Below, piece after piece: positions 50,158 to 58,665 of a stretch of DNA of 64,000 nucleotides. The stretch is from Paenibacillus graminis (GTDB lineage: Bacteria; Bacillota; Bacilli; Paenibacillales; Paenibacillaceae). Location: contig NZ_CP009287.1 of NCBI RefSeq assembly GCF_000758705.1, positions 2,046,001-2,110,000 on the forward strand. The letters are read 5' to 3'. A model generated the notes under the pieces. It saw only the letters and a list, made by a program, of their open reading frames with translations, had not been told where the DNA came from and made no database searches. Numbering within the stretch: the first letter of the stretch is position 1; each line of letters begins with the position of its first letter. The position numbers and the translations under genes are program-made.

Positions 50158-51231
50158 CTAGCTGTTCTCAAGTATGGTCTGAAGGGTTGTGCGGTCCAGT
50201 CCCTCCACCAGCTTGATCAGCAGCTCTTTGGCCGCTGCATAATCATCGCTGTGAATGATGGAGGAGGCGGTATGGATGTAGCGGGAACAGATGCCGATGA
50301 CAGCAGACGGCACGCCGATTCCGCTGACATGCACCTGGCCGGCGTCAGTGCCTCCCTGCGAGACAAAATACTGGTACTTGATCTTATGGGTGTCAGCCAT
50401 ATCCTGCACATATTCGATCAGTCCGCGGTGAGTAATCATCGACGGATCGTAAATGCGCAGCAGCGCACCCTGCCCCAGGTGGCCGAAAGCCTGGCGGTCG
50501 CCGGTCATATCGGCGGCGGCGCTGGCATCCAGGGCGAAGTAAATATCCGGCTGCAGCAGATTGGCTGCGGTGCGCGCACCGCGCAGTCCTGCTTCTTCCT
50601 GTACGGTTGCCCCGGCGAAGACAGTGTTCGGCAATTTCTTGCCGTGCAGCGCCTGGACCAGCTCAATCGCAAGGCCAACACCATAGCGGTTGTCCCAGGC
50701 TTTAGCCATAATTTTCTTGGGATTCGCCAGCGGAGTGAACGGGCAGACCGGGACGATCTGCTGCCCTGGAGCTACGCCGAAGCTCTGCGCCTCTTCACGG
50801 CTGTCTGCACCGATATCGATATACATTTTACGGATGTCGCCTGGCTGCTTCCGTTCTTCCTCGCTCTGCAAGTGGATCGGAGTGCTGCCGACAACCCCGG
50901 TGAGTGTGCCTTTGGGGGTGATAATCTGCAGCCGCTGTGAGGCGACCGCCGAGGCCAGCCAGCCGCCTAGGGGCTGGAAACGGATCATCCCCTTATCGGT
51001 AATGCCTGTAACCATAAAGCCAACTTCGTCGAAATGCCCGGCGACCATGATTTTGGGCCCGTTCTCTTCACCGCGCAGCACGCCGAACAGGCTGCCAAGC
51101 CGGTCCTGTACGAACTCATCGGTATAGGGTGACAGTGCATCCTTGACGTAGGCGCGCAATTCACGTTCGAAACCCGGGGCTGCGGGGAATTCAGTCAGTG
51201 TTTTGAACAGTTCAAGTGTTTCTGGATTCAT
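50158..51231 (-). CDS. M42 family glutamyl/deblocking aminopeptidase
   Basis: 357 aa from ATG 51231 (TAAAGGAG site). Two-metal ligands of the family are all visible: His66 (AGHFDEVG), Asp in AWDNRYG (about 180), the catalytic pair QEEAGLRG (about 210), Asp in FALDAS (about 234), and the late His in [10 protein letters not shown] (about 320). A cytoplasmic dodecameric aminopeptidase of the YsdC/FrvX/PepA type is expected. Single gene, convergent with the exporter operon. Confidence 0.93.
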   Translation of the reverse strand: MNPETLELFKTLTEFPAAPGFERELRAYVKDALSPYTDEFVQDRLGSLFGVLRGEENGPKIMVAGHFDEVGFMVTGITDKGMIRFQPLGGWLASAVASQRLQIITPKGTLTGVVGSTPIHLQSEEERKQPGDIRKMYIDIGADSREEAQSFGVAPGQQIVPVCPFTPLANPKKIMAKAWDNRYGVGLAIELVQALHGKKLPNTVFAGATVQEEAGLRGARTAANLLQPDIYFALDASAAADMTGDRQAFGHLGQGALLRIYDPSMITHRGLIEYVQDMADTHKIKYQYFVSQGGTDAGQVHVSGIGVPSAVIGICSRYIHTASSIIHSDDYAAAKELLIKLVEGLDRTTLQTILENS

Positions 51232-51382
51232 TGTGCATATCGCTCCTTTACTGTCATCTAGTATGAACATTGTGTCTCTAATTGTCCATGACTGGAGGGC
51301 AAAATGAACACCCGGCACTACTGCTGCGAATAGTATGCAATAGTGGCTCTGCAGGCAGGGGCCGGGAAAGGAAGCGAAGCGG

Positions 51383-51553
51383 ATGAGGGTGGCAGGGAGC
51401 GTGCCCCGGGCATGGGCCCAAGATGTATCCGGCAGGCAAAGCACCCGCAGAATGCGCCGGAGATACAGCCCGCGCTCTATTGCTGAGCGCCAAGCTGTGC
51501 TTGTATTGATTCTGTTCATCGTGCTGATCATTGTGCTGCTGTATTTTACCTGA
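51383..51553 (+). CDS. Small basic membrane protein
   Basis: 56 aa, ATG 51383 with AAAGGAAG eight bases upstream. An Arg-rich N-terminal half ([12 protein letters not shown], residues 21-32) precedes one membrane helix ([17 protein letters not shown]). A terminator hairpin follows at 51616, before the spoVA genes, so this is its own unit. Function unknown; small single-pass proteins of this form are often sporulation-related, which is only suggested by position. Confidence 0.55.
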   Translation: MRVAGSVPRAWAQDVSGRQSTRRMRRRYSPRSIAERQAVLVLILFIVLIIVLLYFT

Positions 51554-51615
51554 GCTGGCGGGACATAACGGAACGGGAAATGGCGAACAATAAGGAAAAA
51601 CTTCTAAACGAAGGG

Positions 51616-51655
51616 AGAGGCCTGAGTCTTATGGGCGCAGGCCTCTCTTTCGCAT
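51616..51655 (+). terminator. Hairpin/terminator before spoVAC
   Basis: AGAGGCCTG paired with CAGGCCTCT around a 13-nt loop, followed by a pyrimidine tract (TTTCGCATCCCTTTT). It lies inside a longer open frame at 51580, which argues that spoVAC starts after it. Confidence 0.65.
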
Positions 51656-51678
51656 CCCTTTTACGGAGGTGTCCCGAT

Positions 51679-52179
51679 TTGCCGGCAAAAACCAGAAAAT
51701 CAGGTGTTAAGCTGAAGCTTGATACTCTGACCCCGGACGATTATGAAAAATTGTCCAAGCCTTACGTCCCGTCCCGTCCGGTGTTTAAGAACTGCATCCG
51801 TGCCTTCCTCTCTGGCGGTTTGATCTGTTTGATCGGACAAGGCATCCAGGAGGCGTTTATGTCGATTTTTGATATGACCTCAAAGGAAGCTGCCAGCCCC
51901 ACTGTTGCTGTACTGATCCTGATCTCCGTGATTCTGACCAGCTTTGGCGTATACGACAAGCTTGCGCAATGGTGCGGTGCAGGCACGGCAGTTCCTGTCA
52001 CGGGGTTCGCCAACAGCATGTGCTCCGCAGCGCTTGAGCACCGGGCGGAGGGGCTGGTGCTTGGGGTAGGCGCGAACATGTTCAAGCTGGCTGGATCTGT
52101 TATTGTGTTCGGGGTAGTCGCCGCATTTGTCGTAGGCATAATCTATGCCATTATGGGCTTTGGAGGTGGACATTTATGA
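51679..52179 (+). CDS. spoVAC: Stage V sporulation protein AC
   Basis: 166 aa from TTG 51679, with GGAGGTG seven bases upstream; the upstream frame crosses a terminator and has no site. Family pattern LTPDDYEKLSKPYVPSRPVFKNCIRAF then three to four membrane helices. Part of the SpoVA channel that moves dipicolinic acid into the forespore and out at germination. First gene of spoVAC-spoVAD-spoVAE with overlapping ends. Confidence 0.93.
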   Translation: MPAKTRKSGVKLKLDTLTPDDYEKLSKPYVPSRPVFKNCIRAFLSGGLICLIGQGIQEAFMSIFDMTSKEAASPTVAVLILISVILTSFGVYDKLAQWCGAGTAVPVTGFANSMCSAALEHRAEGLVLGVGANMFKLAGSVIVFGVVAAFVVGIIYAIMGFGGGHL

Positions 52180-53210
52180 AGCAGCTTGGCAGCCAGACGT
52201 GGCAGTATACTACCCGTCCGGTTATTCTCGGCTCCTCTGCAGTTGTTGGCCCAGAGGAAGGGGAGGGGCCTCTGACTTCAGATTTTGATTTTATTTATGA
52301 CTCGCTGAAAATGGGTGAGAAAACATGGGAGAAGGCCGAGCGCGCCCTTTTCGAAAAAGCCTCCAAGCTGGCGCTCATCAATGCTTCGCTGGAGCAGGAA
52401 CAACTGGAGTTTTTTGTGGGCGGCGACCTGATGAATCAGATCATCAGCAGCTCCTTTGCCGCAAGAAAGCTTGGTGTGCCATACCTGGGGGTATTTGGAG
52501 CCTGCTCCACTTCCATGGAGAGTTTGGCTATTGCCGCAATGATCGTAGATTCCGGCGGCGGCAAATATGCACTGGCGGGAACATCCAGCCATAACTGTAC
52601 TGTTGAGAAGCAGTTTCGCTATCCCACCGAATACGGCTCGCAAAAACCTCCAACGGCCCAATATACCGTTACAGGCTCAGGCTGTGCGGTCATCGGCCGG
52701 GATGACGGCACTTCAGCGGGGCCGCATGTCGTTATGGCAACGATGGGCCGCATTATGGACCTTGGCCTCAAGGACCCTTTTAATATGGGGGCTGCCATGG
52801 CTCCGGCCGCTGCGGATACGATTACCGCACATTTCCGCGACACCGCCCTTTCGCCCGGGCATTACGATCTGATTGTTACCGGAGACCTTGCCAGCGTAGG
52901 CCTGCCGATTGCCAAGGATTTATTGGCTAAGGAAGGCATTCCCATGGAACAGACGGAATTTAATGACTGCGGCCTGCTGATCTATAATCTGGACAAACAG
53001 AAATATGTAATTGCCGGGGGCAGCGGCTGTGGCTGCTCTGCAACGGTAACCTACGGTCATATCCTCAAGCGGATGAAAAAAGGCGAGCTGAAGCGGGTGC
53101 TGATTGTGGCCACCGGAGCACTGCTCTCGCCGCTGTCTTACCAGCAGGGGGAGACGATTCCATGTGTGGCCCATGCTGTAGCTCTGGAGATGGGGGGTGA
53201 TGGAGCATGA
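52176..53210 (+). CDS. spoVAD: Stage V sporulation protein AD
   Basis: 344 aa, overlapping spoVAC by 4 nt. Thiolase/ketosynthase-like fold of SpoVAD, with the segments GACSTSMESLAIAAM (about 112-126) and a Gly-rich GSGCGCSATVTYGH near residue 290. SpoVAD binds dipicolinic acid. Length and order in the operon are normal. Confidence 0.96.
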   Translation: MKQLGSQTWQYTTRPVILGSSAVVGPEEGEGPLTSDFDFIYDSLKMGEKTWEKAERALFEKASKLALINASLEQEQLEFFVGGDLMNQIISSSFAARKLGVPYLGVFGACSTSMESLAIAAMIVDSGGGKYALAGTSSHNCTVEKQFRYPTEYGSQKPPTAQYTVTGSGCAVIGRDDGTSAGPHVVMATMGRIMDLGLKDPFNMGAAMAPAAADTITAHFRDTALSPGHYDLIVTGDLASVGLPIAKDLLAKEGIPMEQTEFNDCGLLIYNLDKQKYVIAGGSGCGCSATVTYGHILKRMKKGELKRVLIVATGALLSPLSYQQGETIPCVAHAVALEMGGDGA

Positions 53211-53557
53211 TCTATTTATGGGCTTTTCTGGTTGGGGGTGCCATCTGTGTCATCGGCCAGTTGTTGATGGATGTGCTGGCGCTGACACCTGCCCATACCA
53301 TGAGTACGCTGGTGGTGGCCGGAGCTGCCGCTGACGCCTTTGGCATATACGATCCGCTCGTGAAATTTGCCGGTGCCGGGGCGAGTGTGCCGATTACCAG
53401 CTTCGGGAATTCCCTGGTGCACGGGGCGCTGACCGAGCTGGAACGGGATGGCTGGATTGGAGTCGTTACCGGCATATTTGATGTAACCAGTGCAGGGATC
53501 TCAGCCGCCATAGTGTTCTCGTTCCTGGCCGCGCTTGTTGTGCGCCCGAAGGGCTAA
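53207..53557 (+). CDS. spoVAE: Stage V sporulation protein AE (AEb type)
   Basis: 116 aa, overlapping spoVAD by 4 nt. Three to four membrane helices with the family motif AGAGASVPITSFGNSLVHGA, also found in related form in SpoVAC. The small channel subunit of the SpoVA complex. Followed by a terminator at 53590. Confidence 0.94.
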   Translation: MIYLWAFLVGGAICVIGQLLMDVLALTPAHTMSTLVVAGAAADAFGIYDPLVKFAGAGASVPITSFGNSLVHGALTELERDGWIGVVTGIFDVTSAGISAAIVFSFLAALVVRPKG

Positions 53558-53589
53558 ACATTGTGGACCAACTGCATAATTTTGCTCAA

Positions 53590-53616
53590 GGGGCCGCCGA
53601 TATGGCGGCTTTTTTG
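53590..53616 (+). terminator. Terminator of the spoVA operon
   Basis: GCCGCC-GATAT-GGCGGC followed by TTTTTT. Confidence 0.85.
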
Positions 53617-53826
53617 CTGTGGAATATTAGAAAATTGAACGGAAGTTGGAATAATACGTATGTGTACAAACCAACAGGATATTCTTTATTGGATTCAAGC
53701 ACTGTGGTCCACGCTTCAAAAAAAGGAACTGTCCATATCCGATCCATTTCACAGTTAAAAACATGTCGAATAATGACGATAAACAAAGTAAGAATGGGAA
53801 CATAAATAAGATGGGGGAAGTGCGAG

Positions 53827-55314
53827 TTGCAGAATCAAAGATTAACAAACATTATTTGGTTGAGAACCAAAATTATTATCTGTGCCTTTTGGGTTGTGGC
53901 CCTGCTTGGCGTCGTTGTGGCATTTCAAGTGCCGGACTTGTGGATTAGCAATGCAGTTGTGGTTCCTTTGAGTGCCGTTTTGACCGTGCTTCATCTCAAG
54001 AAAAAAGGAACCCTCGTCATCCCTTGGGTGTTTACCGTTATTATTGGAGCGTTATCCGTGTACCTGAACCAGGGTGAGGTTAACATTCCGCTGGCGCTGC
54101 TGTTTTGCTCGATGCTGCTGTTTTACCCGAATTATCATTATTTTGCGATTGCGGCGGGCGTGAATGCTGTTAATATCTTTATTCAGGTCGTTACAGGACA
54201 CTCAGAGGCTGGTGCCAATCCGGATTTCCTGGCCTATGTGGGCGGATTTGGCATGTTTGTGCTAATCAGCGCCGTTATGCTTGGCGTATCCATTGTAAAC
54301 CGCAAGCTCTTCCTTCGAAGCGAGCAGCAGCGGCAGGAGGTCGAGGCTTCAGGCACACAGGTGGAATATTTGCTGGAACGTGTGAAAACGGCAGTAGACG
54401 GGCTGTATGCTTTTACCGGGAATTTCAAAGATGAAGTGGAGATGGTCGACGCCATTACCAATGAAGTCGTTATCGGATTTCAGGAAGTCTCCAAAGGCAT
54501 TGAATATCAGGCAAGCAGTATTGCGGATATCACCGAGTCCATTTCCGTATCAGATCAGCACATCCGCGATGTGGCCGGCTATTCCCGGGAAATGAAGCAG
54601 CTGTCCTCGGACACGGCAGAGGTCAGCGAAGAGGGCAGCAGCAATATCTCCCTGCTTACAGGCCAATTCGCTGAACTGCGGGAAGTCATGAACAACACCT
54701 CCGGGCAGATGCAGGAATTCTCACAGCGGAGTCTGGACATGCACACGATGCTTGACGGAATTATGCAAATTTCACGGCAGACTAATCTGCTGGCATTGAA
54801 TGCTTCTATAGAAGCGGCACGAGCCGGGGAGCATGGCCGGGGGTTTGCCGTAGTGGCCGGGGAGGTTCGCAAGCTTGCCGAAAGCTCCGGGCAAACAGCG
54901 GATTCCATCAGTGAGGTGCTTGCAAGCCTCCGGCAGCAGACCGATGGGCTGATCGCACAGTTTGGACAGAGCCTTGAGATTCTGCATACGGGCAGCGAGT
55001 CCGCACAGAACACAGAGAAGGTGTTCCAGTCCATCCAGACCAACGCCCACAAGGTACTGGCACAGGCCGGGGATGTGGAGCAAAGCTCAGCGGGTATGAA
55101 GCATTTTTCCGAAAAGGTGGTCGGAGAAATTACGGAGTTTTCCAGTGTAACCGAGCAGTCCAGCGCCGCAACGGAAGAAATTCTGGCAGGCGTGGAGGAG
55201 CAGCGCAACATCACCCGTCACATGGTGGAAAGCTTCAAACAGCTGGAGAGCCTGATTGTCGGACTGAACGAACTGGTTTCGGGCGAAGGCGCAGGTACTA
55301 AGAGAGAAGAATAG
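53827..55314 (+). CDS. Methyl-accepting chemotaxis-type protein with multispan membrane domain
   Basis: 495 aa from TTG 53827 with GGGGGAAG upstream. About six membrane helices in residues 15-165 with short loops, so there is no large outer sensor. A coiled coil follows, then the MCP signalling domain with the conserved hairpin tip [32 protein letters not shown] (about 318-350, written here only in part as the tip). It probably senses membrane state or an internal signal and talks to CheA/CheW. Single gene. Confidence 0.88.
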   Translation: MQNQRLTNIIWLRTKIIICAFWVVALLGVVVAFQVPDLWISNAVVVPLSAVLTVLHLKKKGTLVIPWVFTVIIGALSVYLNQGEVNIPLALLFCSMLLFYPNYHYFAIAAGVNAVNIFIQVVTGHSEAGANPDFLAYVGGFGMFVLISAVMLGVSIVNRKLFLRSEQQRQEVEASGTQVEYLLERVKTAVDGLYAFTGNFKDEVEMVDAITNEVVIGFQEVSKGIEYQASSIADITESISVSDQHIRDVAGYSREMKQLSSDTAEVSEEGSSNISLLTGQFAELREVMNNTSGQMQEFSQRSLDMHTMLDGIMQISRQTNLLALNASIEAARAGEHGRGFAVVAGEVRKLAESSGQTADSISEVLASLRQQTDGLIAQFGQSLEILHTGSESAQNTEKVFQSIQTNAHKVLAQAGDVEQSSAGMKHFSEKVVGEITEFSSVTEQSSAATEEILAGVEEQRNITRHMVESFKQLESLIVGLNELVSGEGAGTKREE

Positions 55315-55324
55315 AGGATATACG

Positions 55325-55358
55325 AAGCTGGCTGGGATAACCCCTTCCGGCTTTTTTG
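55325..55358 (+). terminator. Terminator after the chemoreceptor gene
   Basis: AAGCTGG..GGG paired with CCC..CCGGCTT, then TTTTTT (with one G-T pair). Confidence 0.6.
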
Positions 55359-55562
55359 TTGGCTGGTCTAATAACGGATTCTTTACCTCTTCCCCGGGCG
55401 AAAAGCCTGTTCCGCCTAATCGACAGTTTCCTTCTGCCTAAATAACGGATTTCCTGTCCGCATCAATTGCGAATGGACATGAATCCATAACCCTTGCCTC
55501 TGTTCACATCTGTTAGATGAGTTGAACTATGACATCAAGTTAGATTCTTAAGTTCACACGAT

Positions 55563-55747
55563 GTAAGTGGAAAAAGTAAAACTAATTCGCTCAAATCCTT
55601 GCTACAAAAGGTTTTAGTTGGAATTTGTATACTTAATTCATGCATATTCATCCCATACGGCCGTTTTTAGGTGAAATAGTGGTACTTTTTCCCACATAGG
55701 GTACTCCATAAGCTGAATGAGCTCGATTAAGGATACTTTTTCCACTA
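55563..55747. repeat. Dispersed GGAAAAAG/CTTTTTCC box repeat, locus 5
   Basis: AAGTGGAAAAAGTAAAACT, GTTGGAATTTGTATACTTAA, then GTGGTACTTTTTCCCAC and AAGGATACTTTTTCCACT. Four boxes as at the other loci. The spacer from 55359 to 55562 has no recognised feature. Confidence 0.75.
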
Positions 55748-55874
55748 ACGGTGTCTGTCCTTTCAGTTTTTAACTTCAATCTGTAAAAGATGATTTTGTT
55801 CTTATTTAGGATAGTATGATTTTTCTTATATTGTGGATATTGCCCCGCGGCTGGCCAGCCATCCGCTTTTCCGG

Positions 55875-56295
55875 TTATGTAGAGGCAGGTGTTCGCTCAA
55901 AAAGCTTCAATGACGAAGCGCTGATATCCTTATAATCTATACCGAGCCAGAGTCGGGTTTCAGGTTCATAGTCTTTGTTAAAGAGCAGGGCCGACAGTTT
56001 CTGATCATTAGAAAGACGCGTAAGGATGAGGGAAATCCGGATCATTCTTGGCCTGCAGCAAAAAAAATTTCAGAATCGCATGATCCTTAGAATAGAATAG
56101 CTCGACTAATTTGGCCCGATATTCCAGTTCTGTGGATTTCATGCCAGGAAACAGGCTGTAGTCATACAGATGCTGCCCTATCCGGGGATGCAATCTGCTC
56201 TCCATTATCTTTTGAATAAAACCGTTCTGTAAATCGCCGCTCGATTGCTGTGACTTCTTTGGTCTTGGGCTGAAGGGATTTCGGACTAATACTTT
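55875..56295 (-). pseudogene. Frameshifted gene remnant of unknown family
   Basis: A protein-like frame without a good start reads VRNPFSPRPKK... MESRLHPRIGQHLYDYSLF ... NDPDFPHP and stops near 56008. A shift of frame there continues TRLSNDQKLSALLFNKDYEPE ... SSLKLFERTPAST to TAA at 55875. Both parts have a natural amino-acid mix, suggesting one gene broken by a frameshift and lacking its start. I do not recognise the family. Confidence 0.45.
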
Positions 56296-56456
56296 CTATT
56301 AAAAATATAAATTTCATTCAGGCGGGTTATTAATTTTTGGAGGCTAACCTGCTTGCGTATCTTCAAGATCGTTATTTCCAATAATGTACTTTGGGGTCCC
56401 TAATCATGTAAAATATAATTATTACTGCTTATTCTGACTTAGGAGGATTACCCCAT

Positions 56457-57413
56457 ATGCCCGTACGTCAAGAATCCATGCAAATTATGAACGCTGTACG
56501 CAATAATCTGGAATCCTGTATTCTTGGTAAATCATTTGAAATAGAGCTGCTGCTGACTGCTCTGCTTGCCGGCGGACATGTTCTGATCGAAGATGTGCCG
56601 GGAACGGGCAAAACCCAGCTTATACGGGCGCTGTCAAGATCCATGTCCGGTGAATACCGCCGGATTCAGTGCAATCCGGACATTCTGCCAAGCGATATCA
56701 CCGGGGTGTCCGTCTATCATCCGCGCGATGAAATGTTCCATTTCCGTCCGGGCCCGGTCATGACCAATATTCTTCTCGCCGATGAGATCAACCGCGCCAC
56801 CACCAAAACGCAGTCTGCACTGCTTGAAGTGATGGAGGAGCGGAATGTTACTGTGGATGGAGAGACGTATCCGCTTCCTCATCCGTTTATGCTCTGTGCA
56901 ACGCAGAATCCCATTGACTTTGAAGGCACCTATACGCTGCCGGAAGCCCAGCTTGACCGCTTTATGCTGCGGATCAGCCTGGGTTATCCGGATGCGGATA
57001 CCGAGAAGAATCTGCTGATGAGCCATCAGGAGGGCCAGCCGGTGGACAGGCTGTCCCCCGTTACCGGCATGGACCAGATTGCAGCCATTCAGGAGGAAAT
57101 CCGCTCTGTCTACATCAGTGATCCCGTTCTGAATTATCTGCTGGATGTGGTCCGGCAGACCCGGGAACACCCGCTGGTGCTGCTCGGGGCAAGCCCCCGG
57201 GCTTCGCTCTCGTTCATGATGGCCTGCAAGGCTTATGCGTTCCTGCAGGAACGCGATTATGTGCTGCCTGATGATGTGAAGATTCTGACCCCTTATGCCC
57301 TGGGACACCGTATTCTGCTGCGTCCGGAGTCGCGTCTGGACAACGTTAATGTGGACACGCTGCTGCAGAAGCTGCTGCAGAGCATTCACGTGCCTGTCAC
57401 GATGAGGCAGTAA
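56457..57413 (+). CDS. MoxR family AAA ATPase
   Basis: 318 aa. Walker A GTGKT (49-53), Walker B ILLADEIN (105-112), sensor I region FMLCATQNP, and the C-terminal lid (residues 220-318). MoxR ATPases act as chaperones for maturation of membrane or secreted complexes and nearly always sit next to DUF58 and transglutaminase genes, as here. The next gene starts one base after the stop. Confidence 0.95.
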   Translation: MPVRQESMQIMNAVRNNLESCILGKSFEIELLLTALLAGGHVLIEDVPGTGKTQLIRALSRSMSGEYRRIQCNPDILPSDITGVSVYHPRDEMFHFRPGPVMTNILLADEINRATTKTQSALLEVMEERNVTVDGETYPLPHPFMLCATQNPIDFEGTYTLPEAQLDRFMLRISLGYPDADTEKNLLMSHQEGQPVDRLSPVTGMDQIAAIQEEIRSVYISDPVLNYLLDVVRQTREHPLVLLGASPRASLSFMMACKAYAFLQERDYVLPDDVKILTPYALGHRILLRPESRLDNVNVDTLLQKLLQSIHVPVTMRQ

Positions 57414-57414
57414 G

Positions 57415-58665
57415 ATGAAGAGCTATCTATCCGGGGCTGCGGCGGTCATCCAGCCCGGCAAACTCGCCGGAGTTCTCGCCATTTGGGGCATCACGCTGCT
57501 CTATGTACTCTTTCAGGGCGGCAAAACTTCCTTCATGCTGTTTATCATGGTCACAGTGCTGCTGCTGTATTTAATCATCGGGGGCCTGGGCGGCGTCCGC
57601 CGGGCCAGAGGCACACGCAGCCTGTATTCCGAGCAGGACAAGCCTGATTTATTATATGCCGGCGGGTTCCTGCGGGTGAAGCTGAGCATTGCCATTCCGG
57701 GTTTTTTGCCCTTGCCGTATGTAGTGGTAAGAGAAATACTGAAGCGCCACAACGGGGAATCCTGGGTTTTCGAGGAGAGTCTCATCCCGAACCTGAAGGG
57801 CAGGGGGGAACTGCATTTTCAGACTCCGGCGCTTGAACGGGGCCATTATACCTTTGAAGGTACGGATATCCTCGCGGAGGATATCTTCGGTCTTGTGGAG
57901 CACAAAGGAACGTTTCACGCCGAGGGCCAATTCCGCGTTCTGCCGCGCTCGGTATTCGTTCCGCGCTGGCAGCTGTATGAGCGGAGAGCCCGGCTGGCCG
58001 GGCCACAGGCTTCCCTGGTTCCCTCGCGGCGCGAGACTACGCAAATCAACGGCGTCCGCGATTACGTCTACGGTGACCGGCTGACCCGCATTCACTGGAA
58101 CGCCACAGCCAAGACAGGCGACTGGAAGTCGAAGGAATTCGAGCACGAATCTATTCCCAAAACCGTGCTGGTGCTGGACGGCAGCGCTTCAGCCTATGGC
58201 AGCAGCAATCAGTTCGAGCTTGCCGTTTCGGTCACTTCCTCGCTGCTGGGTTACGGCATCCGGGAGCGGATCGGGATCGGCATGTGCTGCCTGGATAAGA
58301 ACACGAAGGTGTTCAGTCCTGCGGAGGGCAGCGCGGAACGCCAGAAAATGATCCAATATTTAATCGATATCAATGCTGAAGGCCGGGGACCGCTGATTAC
58401 AAGGCTGGAGAAGGCGTACCGCATGTTCCCCAAAGGTTCCTATTTTGTGCTGATCAGCCCGCAGTCGGGCCAGCCGGTATTGGATGTGCTGCGCTGGGCA
58501 GAGAGCCGGGGGATGACGCCTTCGCAGATTCATGTGCATAACCCGGCTGCCAAGAACCGCAACCAGGAGTGGATGGATGTGCTGGCATCACGCGGCATAA
58601 CAGGCTGCAGTGTGAGTTCGCTGCAGGAGCTCCCCGCGGTGCTCGGAGGTGACAGAGTCATATGA
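57415..58665 (+). CDS. DUF58 domain protein
   Basis: 416 aa. Two membrane helices near the N terminus (about 17-32 and 38-55), then a beta-rich region and the DUF58 core at about 200-245 (RETTQINGVRDYVYGDRLTRIHWNATAKTG, given here only as family marker) leading into a vWA-like fold with VLVLDGSASAYG. It is the partner of MoxR in the standard three-gene module. Start almost touches the MoxR stop; stop overlaps the transglutaminase start by 4 nt. Confidence 0.93.
   Translation: MKSYLSGAAAVIQPGKLAGVLAIWGITLLYVLFQGGKTSFMLFIMVTVLLLYLIIGGLGGVRRARGTRSLYSEQDKPDLLYAGGFLRVKLSIAIPGFLPLPYVVVREILKRHNGESWVFEESLIPNLKGRGELHFQTPALERGHYTFEGTDILAEDIFGLVEHKGTFHAEGQFRVLPRSVFVPRWQLYERRARLAGPQASLVPSRRETTQINGVRDYVYGDRLTRIHWNATAKTGDWKSKEFEHESIPKTVLVLDGSASAYGSSNQFELAVSVTSSLLGYGIRERIGIGMCCLDKNTKVFSPAEGSAERQKMIQYLIDINAEGRGPLITRLEKAYRMFPKGSYFVLISPQSGQPVLDVLRWAESRGMTPSQIHVHNPAAKNRNQEWMDVLASRGITGCSVSSLQELPAVLGGDRVI

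Noticed and set aside
51300..51380. Possible sigma-G promoter (GAATAGTATGCA) before the spoVA region
   Set aside because: A -35-like GAATA is present but no CATACTA-type -10 at the right distance.
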